A stretch of DNA of 64,000 bases from Maribellus sediminis. GTDB taxonomy: Bacteria; Bacteroidota; Bacteroidia; Bacteroidales; Prolixibacteraceae. The stretch lies in assembly GCF_011799805.1 (NCBI RefSeq), contig NZ_WXUB01000003.1:682001-746000 (forward strand). Reading direction: 5' to 3'. The translations under genes were made by a program, and so were the position numbers. A model generated the notes under the pieces. That model ran no database searches, had not been told where the DNA came from, and worked only from the letters and a program-made list of their open reading frames with translations. Below are positions 10,257 to 19,010 of this stretch, piece after piece (the first letter of the stretch is position 1; each line of letters opens with the position of its first letter).

Positions 10257-11918
10257 TTATTTTTTCAGTTTGGCCACTTCAAAACTAGCTATATAAAAAT
10301 CTTTGTCTACCTCCACATTGTTGATTTTTCTGTCCAGTTCAAGCTCTTTCCAGCGACGTGAAGGTTCGAGCCAGTGTACTTCGTTATTGATGTGCACCTT
10401 GGTCCTCATTTTGAATTCAGGAACCACATTTCCCCAGCGGTAACGCAGTACTCCGTCGACAATTGCGTATTCAAAAATCGGTATCCGGGTGTCATACAGG
10501 TATTGTTTGAAAAAGCCTTCCAGCGGCAGGCCGGTTTGCTCGATGAGGTACGCCTCAATTTGTGTGGTTTTTACCGTCTGGTGGTAGAAATCACGGTTCA
10601 TTCCACGTAGGATCGATCTCCATTTTTCATCGTCGTCAACCATTTGGCGAAGGGTGTGCAACATGTTGGCGCCTTTGGGGTACATATCGCCCGAGCCGGG
10701 ATAATTTACACCGTGTATGCCAACAATGGGGCGGTCGTTGTTGATGCCGAGCCGACTCCCCCGAATGTATTCGCCACCAGCTTCTTTTCCCCAGAAATAC
10801 TCTACAAACAGGTTTTCGGAATAATTGGTAAAGCTCTCATGTATCCACATATCGGCTTCGTCGAAATTGGTGATGTTATTGGCAAACCACTCGTGTCCCG
10901 ATTCGTGAATGATAATGAAATCAAATTTTTCGCCCCAGCCCGAGTAGCTGATATCGCGGCCGCCGTAGCCATTGCGAAAGCCATTGCCATAGGTTACCGA
11001 ACTCTGGTGTTCCATTCCCGGATAGGGTACTTCCACCAGTTTGTAGCCGTCTTCGTAAAACGGATAGGGGCCAAACCAGTGTTCAAAAGCCTCGAGCATC
11101 ATTTTGGCTTGTTTAAAATGTTTTTTGGCTTTTTCGAGGTTGTAATCGAGTACCCAGAAATCGCAGTCGAGCTTGCCTTTTTCGCCTTTGTAAATTTCGT
11201 GCCAGTGTACATAGTTGCCGATGTTTATGTTCACTCCGTAATTATTGATTGGATTGTCAACAAACCAGTTCGCGGTTTTTGTACCGTCGCCGTTATCTTC
11301 CAAACTGCGCAAGCGACCATTGGAAACATCCATCAGGTCATCCGGGAAAGTAATACTGATGAGCATGCTATCGGGTTCGTCGTAAGGATGATCCTTGCAA
11401 GGCCACCAGAGGCTTCCGCCATCTCCCTGAACAGTTGTAACCACAAAGGGATTGCCGTTCTCATCTTTTCGCCAGCTAACTCCGCCGTCCCAGGGTGGGC
11501 GACGGCTCACTTTTGGTTTGCCTGAATATTCAATAAACAGCTCATTGATGTCTCCAACGTTTTGGTTTTTTTTCAGGCTGATATACCACACATTTCCATC
11601 GTTTTCAACCTCCAGCTCTTCTCCGTTTTGGGTGATTTTACTGATCTTCATCGGTGGCTGCAAGTCGATTTGCATAAGTTGTTTTGCCTGCAGAACACGG
11701 TACTGCACGAGGTTTGACCCGGTAAAACTACTATCCTCAGGATTAACCTTAACGCTTAAATGATAATAAGTTAAATCCCACCATTCGCGCTCGGGTGTTA
11801 CGCTTCCCCGTAAAGTATCCTGTCGGGTAAATGTGGTTTTTTGGGCAGCAGCACTAAAAGTTATCAGCGTTAGTAATATAATTAAGAGTTGGCTTTTAAA
11901 CCAGATTGTTTTATGCAT
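10257..11918 (-). CDS. M1 family zinc aminopeptidase, exported
   Basis: The frame is open from 12008, but ATG 11918 (MHKTIWF) begins a signal peptide ending in SAAAQ, so this start is preferred, giving 553 residues. The gluzincin signature is complete: HESGH at 338-342 with the third ligand Glu361 (18 residues between), and a GMEH motif (301-304) that corresponds to the substrate-recognising GxMEN loop. The enzyme should remove N-terminal residues from peptides in the periplasm or outside the cell. It lacks an obvious T9SS C-terminal domain. The gene is convergent with focA, with only 16 bp between stops. Confidence 0.92.
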   Translation of the reverse strand: MHKTIWFKSQLLIILLTLITFSAAAQKTTFTRQDTLRGSVTPEREWWDLTYYHLSVKVNPEDSSFTGSNLVQYRVLQAKQLMQIDLQPPMKISKITQNGEELEVENDGNVWYISLKKNQNVGDINELFIEYSGKPKVSRRPPWDGGVSWRKDENGNPFVVTTVQGDGGSLWWPCKDHPYDEPDSMLISITFPDDLMDVSNGRLRSLEDNGDGTKTANWFVDNPINNYGVNINIGNYVHWHEIYKGEKGKLDCDFWVLDYNLEKAKKHFKQAKMMLEAFEHWFGPYPFYEDGYKLVEVPYPGMEHQSSVTYGNGFRNGYGGRDISYSGWGEKFDFIIIHESGHEWFANNITNFDEADMWIHESFTNYSENLFVEYFWGKEAGGEYIRGSRLGINNDRPIVGIHGVNYPGSGDMYPKGANMLHTLRQMVDDDEKWRSILRGMNRDFYHQTVKTTQIEAYLIEQTGLPLEGFFKQYLYDTRIPIFEYAIVDGVLRYRWGNVVPEFKMRTKVHINNEVHWLEPSRRWKELELDRKINNVEVDKDFYIASFEVAKLKK

Positions 11919-12421
11919 GATGTAACAGACGTATGGTAAGCAAGCAAATTTAGTTTTTTTCTTGTAGAGAAGAAACTCATTGCTTAACAGGTGCTGTACC
12001 TGCGGCACTTTTATTGGGCGTCAATAATTCTTTACCGAATGTCGTCCATAAGGGACTTGATGGATATGGCCTTCTGTTTATCTACCGGTATACCGTCCCT
12101 CCGGGACTCAATGCTCATTATCTTATGCTTTAGCTACCGATAAAGCGTTCCTACAGGTCTTAGATATGGACTTGTTTTCAGAATTGCATACGCTGTAATT
12201 AGAGTCCCGGAGGGACTTAGAACTTGTCCCGTTTTATAAAAGATAGGCATCAGAAATTAGTCCCGGAGGGACGGAAGATTGGCAAAATAAGAGCATAACT
12301 AGATGAGAAGTACCATAGGTAAGGAACGTTTTACTGAAATACCAAAAACAAAATTGTTTAGAATCCGTTTAAATAAACCTGTGGCTTTCCATCGAAGGAA
12401 ACCATCATTAACTTAAAATTT
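11919..12421. repeat. Intergenic region with three GTCCCKSMGGGAC palindromes
   Basis: Three copies of a short palindromic unit: GTCCCTCCGGGACT at 12095-12108 and AGTCCCGGAGGGAC at 12203-12216 and 12259-12272, the first inverted relative to the others. The stretches between them also contain paired motifs such as TACCGATAAAGCGTTCC. This resembles REP-type extragenic palindromes spread through many Bacteroidota genomes. No gene is seen in the gap. Confidence 0.6.
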
Positions 12422-13969
12422 ATGCATGCAGCTACTGCCGAAGTAATTTCGGCTACCAATAAAAATCACCCTGAACTAGTTCCATTTTCTCAGTTTTTGG
12501 ATAAACTGAAAGAAAAGATGAAGCAGGTGTTTCATGTTCGGGCAGATATCGATGACTTGAGTTTAAAGCGTGGACTTCCACCTTTTGTAATGCGCGAGAT
12601 CATGTCGGTAAATCCGCTTTCGGTGGGCATTCCAAAGCAATACGGAGGTCGTGGAGGAGTAATGAAAGAAAACATTGCTTTGCTGGCTACGGCTTCGTAT
12701 GAATCGCTGGCGCTTTCACTGACCTTCGGTATTAACTCTGCTTTGTTTTTACAGCCTTTTGGCAAGTTTGGCCAGGATGAAGTAAAAGCCGGGGTTTTTA
12801 ATCGTTTTCTGAAAGAAAAAGCCATGGGAGGTCTGATGATTACCGAGCCGGATTTCGGGAGCGATGCTCTAAACATGCAAACTTCTTATACCGAAAAAGG
12901 ATCGAAATATCATTTGAAAGGGAAAAAACACTGGGCCGGTCTTACCGGTTGGGCCGATTACTGGCTACTTTCAGCCAGGCAGAAATCGAGCTCGGATAAG
13001 TTGATGCGCGACATTGATTTCTTTTTGTGCGATGTAAATGCGCCCGGGCAAAATATTGTGGTAGAAGAGTTTTTTGAAAACCTGGGTTTGTACGCCATTC
13101 CATACGGAAGAAACCGACTGGATGTGCAGTTGCCGATGGCGCACAAGCTCGTGCCTGAAACAACAGGTGTAAAAATGATGCTCGATCTTTTACACCGCAG
13201 CCGAATGCAGTTCCCGGGTATGGGAATGGGCTTTATTCAACGCATGTTAGATGAAGCACTTACTCACACCAGAGAAAGACAGGTTGGCGGGAAAAGTCTG
13301 TTTCATTACGATCAGGTACAGCACCGTTTGTCGGAATTACAGGCCTCGTATACCATTTGTTCGGCCATGTGTGCCAACAGCAGCGAAAAAGCCGGGCTTG
13401 ATGTCGATCTGTCGTCGCAGGGAATGGAAGCCAATGCGGTAAAAAGTGTGATAACAGATTTAATGCAGGATGCCGCACAATCGGTGGTTCAGCTGGTTGG
13501 TGCAAAGGCTTATAAAATCAATCATATTGCCGGACGAGGTACTGCCGACAGCCGTCCTTTCCAGATATTTGAAGGCTCGAACGATATTCTTTATGCCCAG
13601 ATTTCTGAAGCGCTGGTAAAAATGATGAAACGTACCCGGGAAAATAACCTGTTCCAGTTTTTAAAAGGATTTGATTTAACCGATAAGGCTGTACATTTTG
13701 TAAAAAAACAGCTGGACTTTAACCTCGATCTTCAGATTCAGCAACGAAAACTCGTGGAAATGGGTAAGGTCATCGGTCGCGTAATTTCGCTCAACCAGGT
13801 TCTGGATCTTGGCGACAAGGGATTTAAGAAGGAACTGATTGACGGAAGTGTGACTTTCCTGCAACAGGAGATCAGCAAATTAATGTCAGCATTCAATTTT
13901 AAGAACAACGAAACAGTAGTTGACGGCTATGAGGAAAACTCTTCGTGGATGAACTTTGTGGCCGGGTAA
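12422..13969 (+). CDS. Acyl-CoA dehydrogenase family protein
   Basis: 515 residues with no signal peptide. Typical acyl-CoA dehydrogenase features are visible: the FAD/substrate-binding strand GGLMITEPDFGSDA near residue 135-148, KGKKHWAGLTGWADYW in the middle domain, and the C-terminal QIFEGSNDILYAQISEALVK helix region near 380-400, which matches the family pattern ending in EGT.xI. It probably oxidises an acyl-CoA with FAD in the cytoplasm; the substrate is uncertain, and it is longer than ordinary short-chain enzymes (about 380-400). No electron-transfer flavoprotein or beta-oxidation partner is nearby. Confidence 0.85.
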   Translation: MHAATAEVISATNKNHPELVPFSQFLDKLKEKMKQVFHVRADIDDLSLKRGLPPFVMREIMSVNPLSVGIPKQYGGRGGVMKENIALLATASYESLALSLTFGINSALFLQPFGKFGQDEVKAGVFNRFLKEKAMGGLMITEPDFGSDALNMQTSYTEKGSKYHLKGKKHWAGLTGWADYWLLSARQKSSSDKLMRDIDFFLCDVNAPGQNIVVEEFFENLGLYAIPYGRNRLDVQLPMAHKLVPETTGVKMMLDLLHRSRMQFPGMGMGFIQRMLDEALTHTRERQVGGKSLFHYDQVQHRLSELQASYTICSAMCANSSEKAGLDVDLSSQGMEANAVKSVITDLMQDAAQSVVQLVGAKAYKINHIAGRGTADSRPFQIFEGSNDILYAQISEALVKMMKRTRENNLFQFLKGFDLTDKAVHFVKKQLDFNLDLQIQQRKLVEMGKVIGRVISLNQVLDLGDKGFKKELIDGSVTFLQQEISKLMSAFNFKNNETVVDGYEENSSWMNFVAG

Positions 13970-14552
13970 TTTCAGTGTTGGAATCCTATTCCATGCTTCA
14001 GATTTTATATTGAAAAATGAACATATCTCCTCCTTTAGAAGGAGGAGTACCCTGATGTAGCTATGCGGAATCAGGGGGAGGTGGTTGATGTCCGGTTGAC
14101 TGAAACACCACCCCGTCCCCGTCCGTCAGCTGACGGATCGGGGCCACCCCTCCTCAACGAAGAGGGGAATCTGTTCGTGCCGGGAGGTTATTCTGTACTT
14201 TCATAAAATTATTTGGATAAAGAATTTTCTCCTCCTGTTCAGGAGGAGTGGACTTTGCGTAGGAACGAAGCAAAGGTCGAAGTGGTTGCTATACATTTCC
14301 CAAAAAACATGACAGATCTGTTTTGAATATTCATCGTTCGGCTGTATGTTTATAAGCTGTTCTAATTATTAAATCTCGAAATGAAGTTGTGATGAAATGA
14401 GTCCCGCCCTGCCGGACGAATTCCATGACTTACAGCTAAAGTCAAAAATTCAAACGAATGAAACGAGCATGAAAAACATTTGCCCAATACGCTTAGTGTT
14501 AAAATCATGGGAGTTCCATCTTATACCTTTAAAAAATAACAATTTTAATAAG
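13970..14552. repeat. Composite palindromic repeat (A-B family) and A' half
   Basis: 14028-14175 is a composite element. Part A has CTCCTCC-GGAGGAG arms, then a CCCTGAT-ATCAGGG hairpin, then GGAGGTGGTTGAT. Part B is CACCACCCC, the inner palindrome CCGTCAGCTGACGG and CACCCCTCCTC-GAAGAGGGG. The A and B parts are about 20 bp apart. A second A-type half (14230-14286) has CTCCTCC-GGAGGAG arms and a CTTTGCGTAGGAACGAAGCAAAGG hairpin. The same families recur at 28.2, 31.2, 34.7-35.7, 41.6, 43.3 and 50.6 kb. The remaining sequence up to the S9 gene holds no supported gene; an upstream in-frame extension of that gene runs through here and is judged non-coding. Confidence 0.75.
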
Positions 14553-16643
14553 ATGAAAAATCAAAAATCTGCACTGTCGGTCATTGTAGTGTTAATGACC
14601 CTTATTACTTCTGTTCAAGTCTCTGCTCAGCAGTGGATAAAATCGATGCCCGGATATGAGCAATACACTGAAAAAGCTCCACAGATCCGAAATTCGGTAA
14701 AACCCGGTCGAATTGCTGCTGATTGGGCCGAAGACGGAAAGTCTTTCACCTATAACGAGGATGGAAAACAATACAAATTTGATGTAAAGAAAAAGCAGGC
14801 CGAAGAGATCGGTGATGCACCCGAAGAAGAATCAATGATGGCGCGTTACCGGAGAATGTATGCCGGTCGTCCGCAAAGGGGCAGACAGTATGCCGAAGAA
14901 ACCTCGGCGGATAAAACCTTAAAAGCCGTTTACCGTGGCGGAAATGTATACATCAGCAAAGCTGACGGCAGCGATGAATACGCTGTTACCACTGAAGGTT
15001 CAATAGAAAAACGTTTCACTTTTGGTACCGCAACCTGGGTTTACGGCGAGGAGCTGGATCAGCTGCATGCCATGTGGTGGTCGCCTGACAACAGTAAGCT
15101 GGCTTTTTATCATTTTGATATGAGCAAGGTGCGCAATTATTACCTGCAGTACGAACAAACCGAGTTGTACGACTCGATGAACATTGAAGCCTACACTAAA
15201 GTTGGGGCGGTTAATCCGGTGGTCGATCTCATGATTTATGACCTGGAGACCAAAAAAACAATCACCGTTGATGTGCGCGACGGACAGCCTTTTGATGATA
15301 ATGTTGTTGGTCATTATGTGTACGGAATTGAGTGGGCTCCCGACGGAACAGAGCTTTTATTTCACCGTACCAACCGTAAGCAGGATATTATGGAATGGAC
15401 CGCCGCCAATGCCGAAACCGGGAAATGCCGCGTGGTTGTTCGTGAGGAGTGGCCGGCAAGTTTTACCGAAAATCATCCGTACATGCAGTACCTCGAAGAT
15501 AAACAGCGCTTTATCTGGGAGAGCGAACGAAACGGTTTTAAAAACTACTACTTATACGATCTGAAAGCAGGTTTGATCAATCCGATCACTTCACATGAGT
15601 TTGAAGTGGCCGGCGTGGTAAAAATCGATGAAGCCAAAAATCAGCTGTATTACATGGCACGCAGTGGCGATAATCACATGAAACTGCAACTGCACCGTGT
15701 AAAACTCGACGGTAAAGGTGATGTTCGCCTGACCGATCCGGCGCTTACACACAGCGTGTCGGTATCGCCCGACGGGAAATATTTTATTGATGTGGCTGAA
15801 ACTCATGACACACCGCCTTTCACCCAGTTGCTCGATGCCAAAGGAAAAGTAGTGGCAAAACTGGCCGAAAGCGATATGAGTAAATTTGAAGAACTCGGCC
15901 TGAAAAAGACAGAGATCTACACTTTTACTTCAGCCGACGGTGAAACAGAACTGCACGGCATGATCCATTTCCCAAGCAATTTCGATCCGAATAAGAAATA
16001 CCCGGTTATCCTGTCGAATTATGGCGGACCGGCAACCAACGCTGTTCGCGAGAATTTTACCACACCCAGCGCTTTGTGCGAGTATGGTTTCCTGGTGGTG
16101 AACATCGACGGACGCAATGCCGGCTGGAAAGGCAAAAAAATGCTGGATAAATTGTACGGACACCTAAGCATTGTTGAACAGGACGACTTTGCCGAAGGAA
16201 TTAAAGCTTTGTACGATCGCCCATATGTAAATAAGGATCGGGTGGGAGTGTTCGGAACTTCTTACGGAGGAACAACATCGGCAGCCTGTATTTTGCGTCA
16301 CCCGGATGTTTTCCATGCATCGGTGGCCAACTCAGGTGTGATGGACTGGCGCAACTACGACAACATTTACACCGAGCGTTACATGAACCTGCTGGAGAAT
16401 AATCCCGAAGGTTACAATGCGGCCAACCTGCGCAATTATGCCGAAAATCTGGAAGGCTATCTGATGATTTACTACGGAACAACTGATAACAATGTACATC
16501 CGTCAAACTCGTTGCAGTTAATAGAAGCGCTGCAAAAAGCGGGCAAAAGTTTCGAAGTTCAGGTGGGTCCCGACCGTGGTCATACGGCTGTGAGCACCGA
16601 GCGCATGATGGAATTCTTTATTCAGCATTTGGTGTTGGAGTAG
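14553..16643 (+). CDS. S9B dipeptidyl-peptidase IV-like serine peptidase, exported
   Basis: The chosen start is ATG 14553 (MKNQK), which gives a signal peptide ending SAQ; the frame continues upstream to 14397 but that part is repeat-adjacent and not signal-like. 696 residues. The first two thirds resemble the DPP-IV beta-propeller domain (FTFGTATWVYGEEL matches the Glu-containing loop that binds the substrate amino terminus). The C-terminal alpha/beta-hydrolase domain shows the triad: Ser570 in GTSYGG, Asp645 in YYGTTDNNV, His677 in PDRGHTAV. It should release X-Pro or X-Ala dipeptides in the periplasm. Confidence 0.93.
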   Translation: MKNQKSALSVIVVLMTLITSVQVSAQQWIKSMPGYEQYTEKAPQIRNSVKPGRIAADWAEDGKSFTYNEDGKQYKFDVKKKQAEEIGDAPEEESMMARYRRMYAGRPQRGRQYAEETSADKTLKAVYRGGNVYISKADGSDEYAVTTEGSIEKRFTFGTATWVYGEELDQLHAMWWSPDNSKLAFYHFDMSKVRNYYLQYEQTELYDSMNIEAYTKVGAVNPVVDLMIYDLETKKTITVDVRDGQPFDDNVVGHYVYGIEWAPDGTELLFHRTNRKQDIMEWTAANAETGKCRVVVREEWPASFTENHPYMQYLEDKQRFIWESERNGFKNYYLYDLKAGLINPITSHEFEVAGVVKIDEAKNQLYYMARSGDNHMKLQLHRVKLDGKGDVRLTDPALTHSVSVSPDGKYFIDVAETHDTPPFTQLLDAKGKVVAKLAESDMSKFEELGLKKTEIYTFTSADGETELHGMIHFPSNFDPNKKYPVILSNYGGPATNAVRENFTTPSALCEYGFLVVNIDGRNAGWKGKKMLDKLYGHLSIVEQDDFAEGIKALYDRPYVNKDRVGVFGTSYGGTTSAACILRHPDVFHASVANSGVMDWRNYDNIYTERYMNLLENNPEGYNAANLRNYAENLEGYLMIYYGTTDNNVHPSNSLQLIEALQKAGKSFEVQVGPDRGHTAVSTERMMEFFIQHLVLE

Positions 16644-16727
16644 TAGGTATAACGATATATACCGCCGCGGCAGAAAGTGCACGCCGTTTTGGAGTGGGAG
16701 ATGCCTGGTTTAACGGCAAAACCAAAC

Positions 16728-17684
16728 TCATTTCTGGCGCACAACAAATTTACCCGAAGTAAGGGCATTTTTATTGTCTGCAATCCGGTAAAAATATAAA
16801 CCGCTGCTCCAGTTGGAAACATTTAGCTGAAGCGTCGTTCCGGGAGTTACAGTCCACTGACCACAGGTTTCCCCAAAACTGTTGCTGATTACCAATTTTT
16901 GGGCGTCGGCAGGGATGCGAAAATTTAGTTCGTTAACAACGGGATTAGGAAAGACATGAATTTCTGGGGACGCTTCTGCTAAAAGCTCAGTGGAAGTACT
17001 AAAATCAAGCTGTACCTTTTGCAGGATCCGCTCCACCCATCGTGCGTACATTTCTCCACTTGGGTGCAGTTTATCCGATGCGAGGTATTCGGGCTTTTCC
17101 AGTGCCTGCCGGCTTATGTCGGTGATGTTGAAGTAAACTACGTCCAAATTTTCCGCAATCTGTTTGTTGATGGTGTTGTACAGATCAATTTCGTGGCTAA
17201 TTGCTTCCCTGTTCGATGCTCCAAATGGCGTATATCCGTAATCGGGGATCGAAAGTACAAAAACACTTTCGTTTTGTCCGCCGCATAAGTCAATGGCTTT
17301 TTGCAACAACTGACGGAATTGATCGGGGTACAGGTCAATGGCTACACCCTGATATTGATTGTTCACCCCGATGAGTAAAGACACCAGGTTGTATGGCGGC
17401 TTGTTGGGAGCGAGGCCGGCCACCATGCTCCACAGGTTATCGGTACGCCAGCCTGTTTGTGCAATAAATTTCACTTCTTCTACCACAACTCCTTCTTGTT
17501 GCAGTGCCGTGGCCAGTTGGTTGGGCCAGCGGTCTTCTTCGGCAACACTCTGACCGATGGTGTACGAATCGCCCAGGGCCAAAAAATGCAACGGGTTTTT
17601 TACCACCAGTTCCTGTGCCCACAGGTTGACTGACCCCAAAAACAAAAATAGCAGTGCGATACATTTTCTGCTTTGTTGTTTCAT
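16728..17684 (-). CDS. SGNH/GDSL hydrolase with T9SS sorting domain
   Basis: Start taken at ATG 17684 (MKQQSRK), which begins a signal peptide ending LWAQE; the open frame reaches 17735. 318 residues. The GDS block is FLALGDSYTIGQS near residue 35, and an SGNH-type C-terminal block with Asp and His (SDKLHPSGEMY) lies near 215. The last 75 residues begin HVFPNPVVNELNF and have the beta-sandwich pattern of T9SS type A sorting domains, so the esterase/lipase is expected to be carried across the outer membrane or attached to the surface. The substrate could be an acyl ester or acetylated glycan; this is not determinable here. Confidence 0.87.
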   Translation of the reverse strand: MKQQSRKCIALLFLFLGSVNLWAQELVVKNPLHFLALGDSYTIGQSVAEEDRWPNQLATALQQEGVVVEEVKFIAQTGWRTDNLWSMVAGLAPNKPPYNLVSLLIGVNNQYQGVAIDLYPDQFRQLLQKAIDLCGGQNESVFVLSIPDYGYTPFGASNREAISHEIDLYNTINKQIAENLDVVYFNITDISRQALEKPEYLASDKLHPSGEMYARWVERILQKVQLDFSTSTELLAEASPEIHVFPNPVVNELNFRIPADAQKLVISNSFGETCGQWTVTPGTTLQLNVSNWSSGLYFYRIADNKNALTSGKFVVRQK

Positions 17685-17759
17685 TTTATTGGGTATTGCT
17701 GTTTGCTGACTAAAATGATATCCTGCATTTACCAATAGTGCCGGCGATTGTATAATGCA

Positions 17760-17930
17760 TCACTTGACGGTTCTGAGTGCATCCATTTTTTGCTGAACGA
17801 GTTTTGCCTCGGCATATTTCTGATCGGCCATCCGGCGGTTTATCCTCGACAGGCGAAACGCCTCTTCCATCAATTTGTCGTGTTGGCGTATCAGGGCCTT
17901 CATCGGGTCTTTTTTTAAAAATCCAAACAT
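17760..17930 (-). CDS. Lacal_2735 family small protein (copy 1)
   Basis: A 56-residue protein read from ATG 17930 to TGA at 17760. The sequence (MFGFLKKDPM start, then LMEEAFRLSRINRRMAD, QKYAEAKLVQQKMDAL) matches my memory of the Lacal_2735 family, a conserved Bacteroidota small protein of unknown function. It is almost entirely charged amphipathic helix, with no signal peptide. Another member lies 78 bp upstream on the same strand, so the two are probably co-transcribed. Confidence 0.75.
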   Translation of the reverse strand: MFGFLKKDPMKALIRQHDKLMEEAFRLSRINRRMADQKYAEAKLVQQKMDALRTVK

Positions 17931-18008
17931 ATCTTTTCCAGTTTTAACGTTTCTGCATTTTTATTTCTATTTGCTTGCCAGAAAGGCTTTTCTATTGTTT
18001 TAAAAAAA

Positions 18009-18179
18009 TTAATTACGAAAGCGTAAAGCCTGAATTTCCAGGGCCAAAAAGCTGGCTCTGTTGTATTTTTTTCGCGACAATTTCTGGTTCAATCCCTCAA
18101 GCCGGTAAGCTTCCTTTAACAGCAGGTAATATTCTCCAAGCAGTGGTTTGAGCGGATCGTTTTTTATGGTCCTTTTCAT
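18009..18179 (-). CDS. Lacal_2735-like small protein (copy 2)
   Basis: Also 56 residues, from ATG 18179 to TAA at 18009. It shares the framework of the downstream copy: KxDPxKxL near the start, LLKEAYRLEGLNQKLS, KKYNRASFLALEIQAL. It lacks the MFGFLKK opening and is more basic. The pair looks like a tandem duplication followed by divergence. No function is known for the family. Confidence 0.68.
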   Translation of the reverse strand: MKRTIKNDPLKPLLGEYYLLLKEAYRLEGLNQKLSRKKYNRASFLALEIQALRFRN

Positions 18180-18290
18180 GGCATTTAACTTTTATTGTTT
18201 TCAGCTGTTTTGATTTAGAACGTTTTATTTCACGGTAATACTTTGCAGCATTCCGAGCTCAAAATCCTTCAGTTCGACCCACACCTCGTT

Positions 18291-18845
18291 TCAGCGGTCG
18301 AACACATCGTAGGGCGCATTGTAACCCAGATATTCGAAATTGCCTTTATGGGAAATTCCCAATTTTTCGAGGGCAGCGATTAACTCCTTTTTGTGCATTT
18401 CAATCTCGCGGTTACTGGTGTAGCCGCCAAAACGTACCACGGCGGCATAGGCTGGTTCCGACCGGTGTAAAACAATGTCCTTGTTCAAGGGCTCGGGAAG
18501 TTGGTTGAAATTCATTTCCGAAGGCAGTACAAAACTCATTGTACTGGAATCAGCAGTGTTACTCATACGCACCGGAGCGGTCATTGCTATTTTTTGATTT
18601 TCCTCGTTACCACCAAAAATGTAACCGGCAAGTACCCGAAACCCTGAGTTGCGTGATTTATCAAGATTTCCGTTCATGACTACCGAAGCAAGGATGGCCT
18701 GCGGATAAAAGCGTATCTCGAAATTGCCCGACTGGTAAAGTGTTTCGTAGGGCTGTATTTCCGTTTCTGCATGACTCTTGTTGTGCAGCGATGCCACTAA
18801 GAATAATCCGAGGGTGATGAACGTTACGATCAAAATCATTTTCAT
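18291..18845 (-). CDS. SOUL family haem-binding protein, probably truncated by a nonsense codon
   Basis: 184 residues to TGA at 18291-18293, with a signal peptide near 1-26. The SOUL core is clear: YETLYQSGNFEIRFYP near 33, SGFRVLAGYIFGGNEENQKIAMTAPV near 82-107, and a C-terminal YLGYNAPYDVFDR. Beyond the stop the same frame continues for 21 codons (NEVWVELKDFELG and more) to TAA at 18225-18227. In SOUL proteins the segment after the NxP motif is normally followed by an R-R-NEV-type tail, so the TGA most likely replaced an Arg CGA codon. The protein may still fold without the last strand. Family members bind haem or tetrapyrroles. Confidence 0.82.
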   Translation of the reverse strand: MKMILIVTFITLGLFLVASLHNKSHAETEIQPYETLYQSGNFEIRFYPQAILASVVMNGNLDKSRNSGFRVLAGYIFGGNEENQKIAMTAPVRMSNTADSSTMSFVLPSEMNFNQLPEPLNKDIVLHRSEPAYAAVVRFGGYTSNREIEMHKKELIAALEKLGISHKGNFEYLGYNAPYDVFDR

Positions 18846-19010
18846 TTTGTTTAACTATTGATTATAAAGATTAAACAAAAATAGACCCAATAAAGTTCAT
18901 TCGGGTTTTTGCACATTCAACACTTCTGTTTTTTTGTGTGCTTTAGCAGGAAACCTGATCGGAGTTATTGCTACTCCCAAAGTGGCGAACAGATTGCCGG
19001 ATTAATGTGT

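Noticed and set aside
10644-11525. 293-codon open frame on the plus strand opposite the M1 aminopeptidase
   Set aside because: Antisense to a complete M1 gene with intact HExxH motif; no recognisable domain of its own.
18291-18293. TGA in the SOUL gene as a selenocysteine codon
   Set aside because: No SECIS-like structure or reason for Sec in SOUL; an Arg to stop change is simpler.
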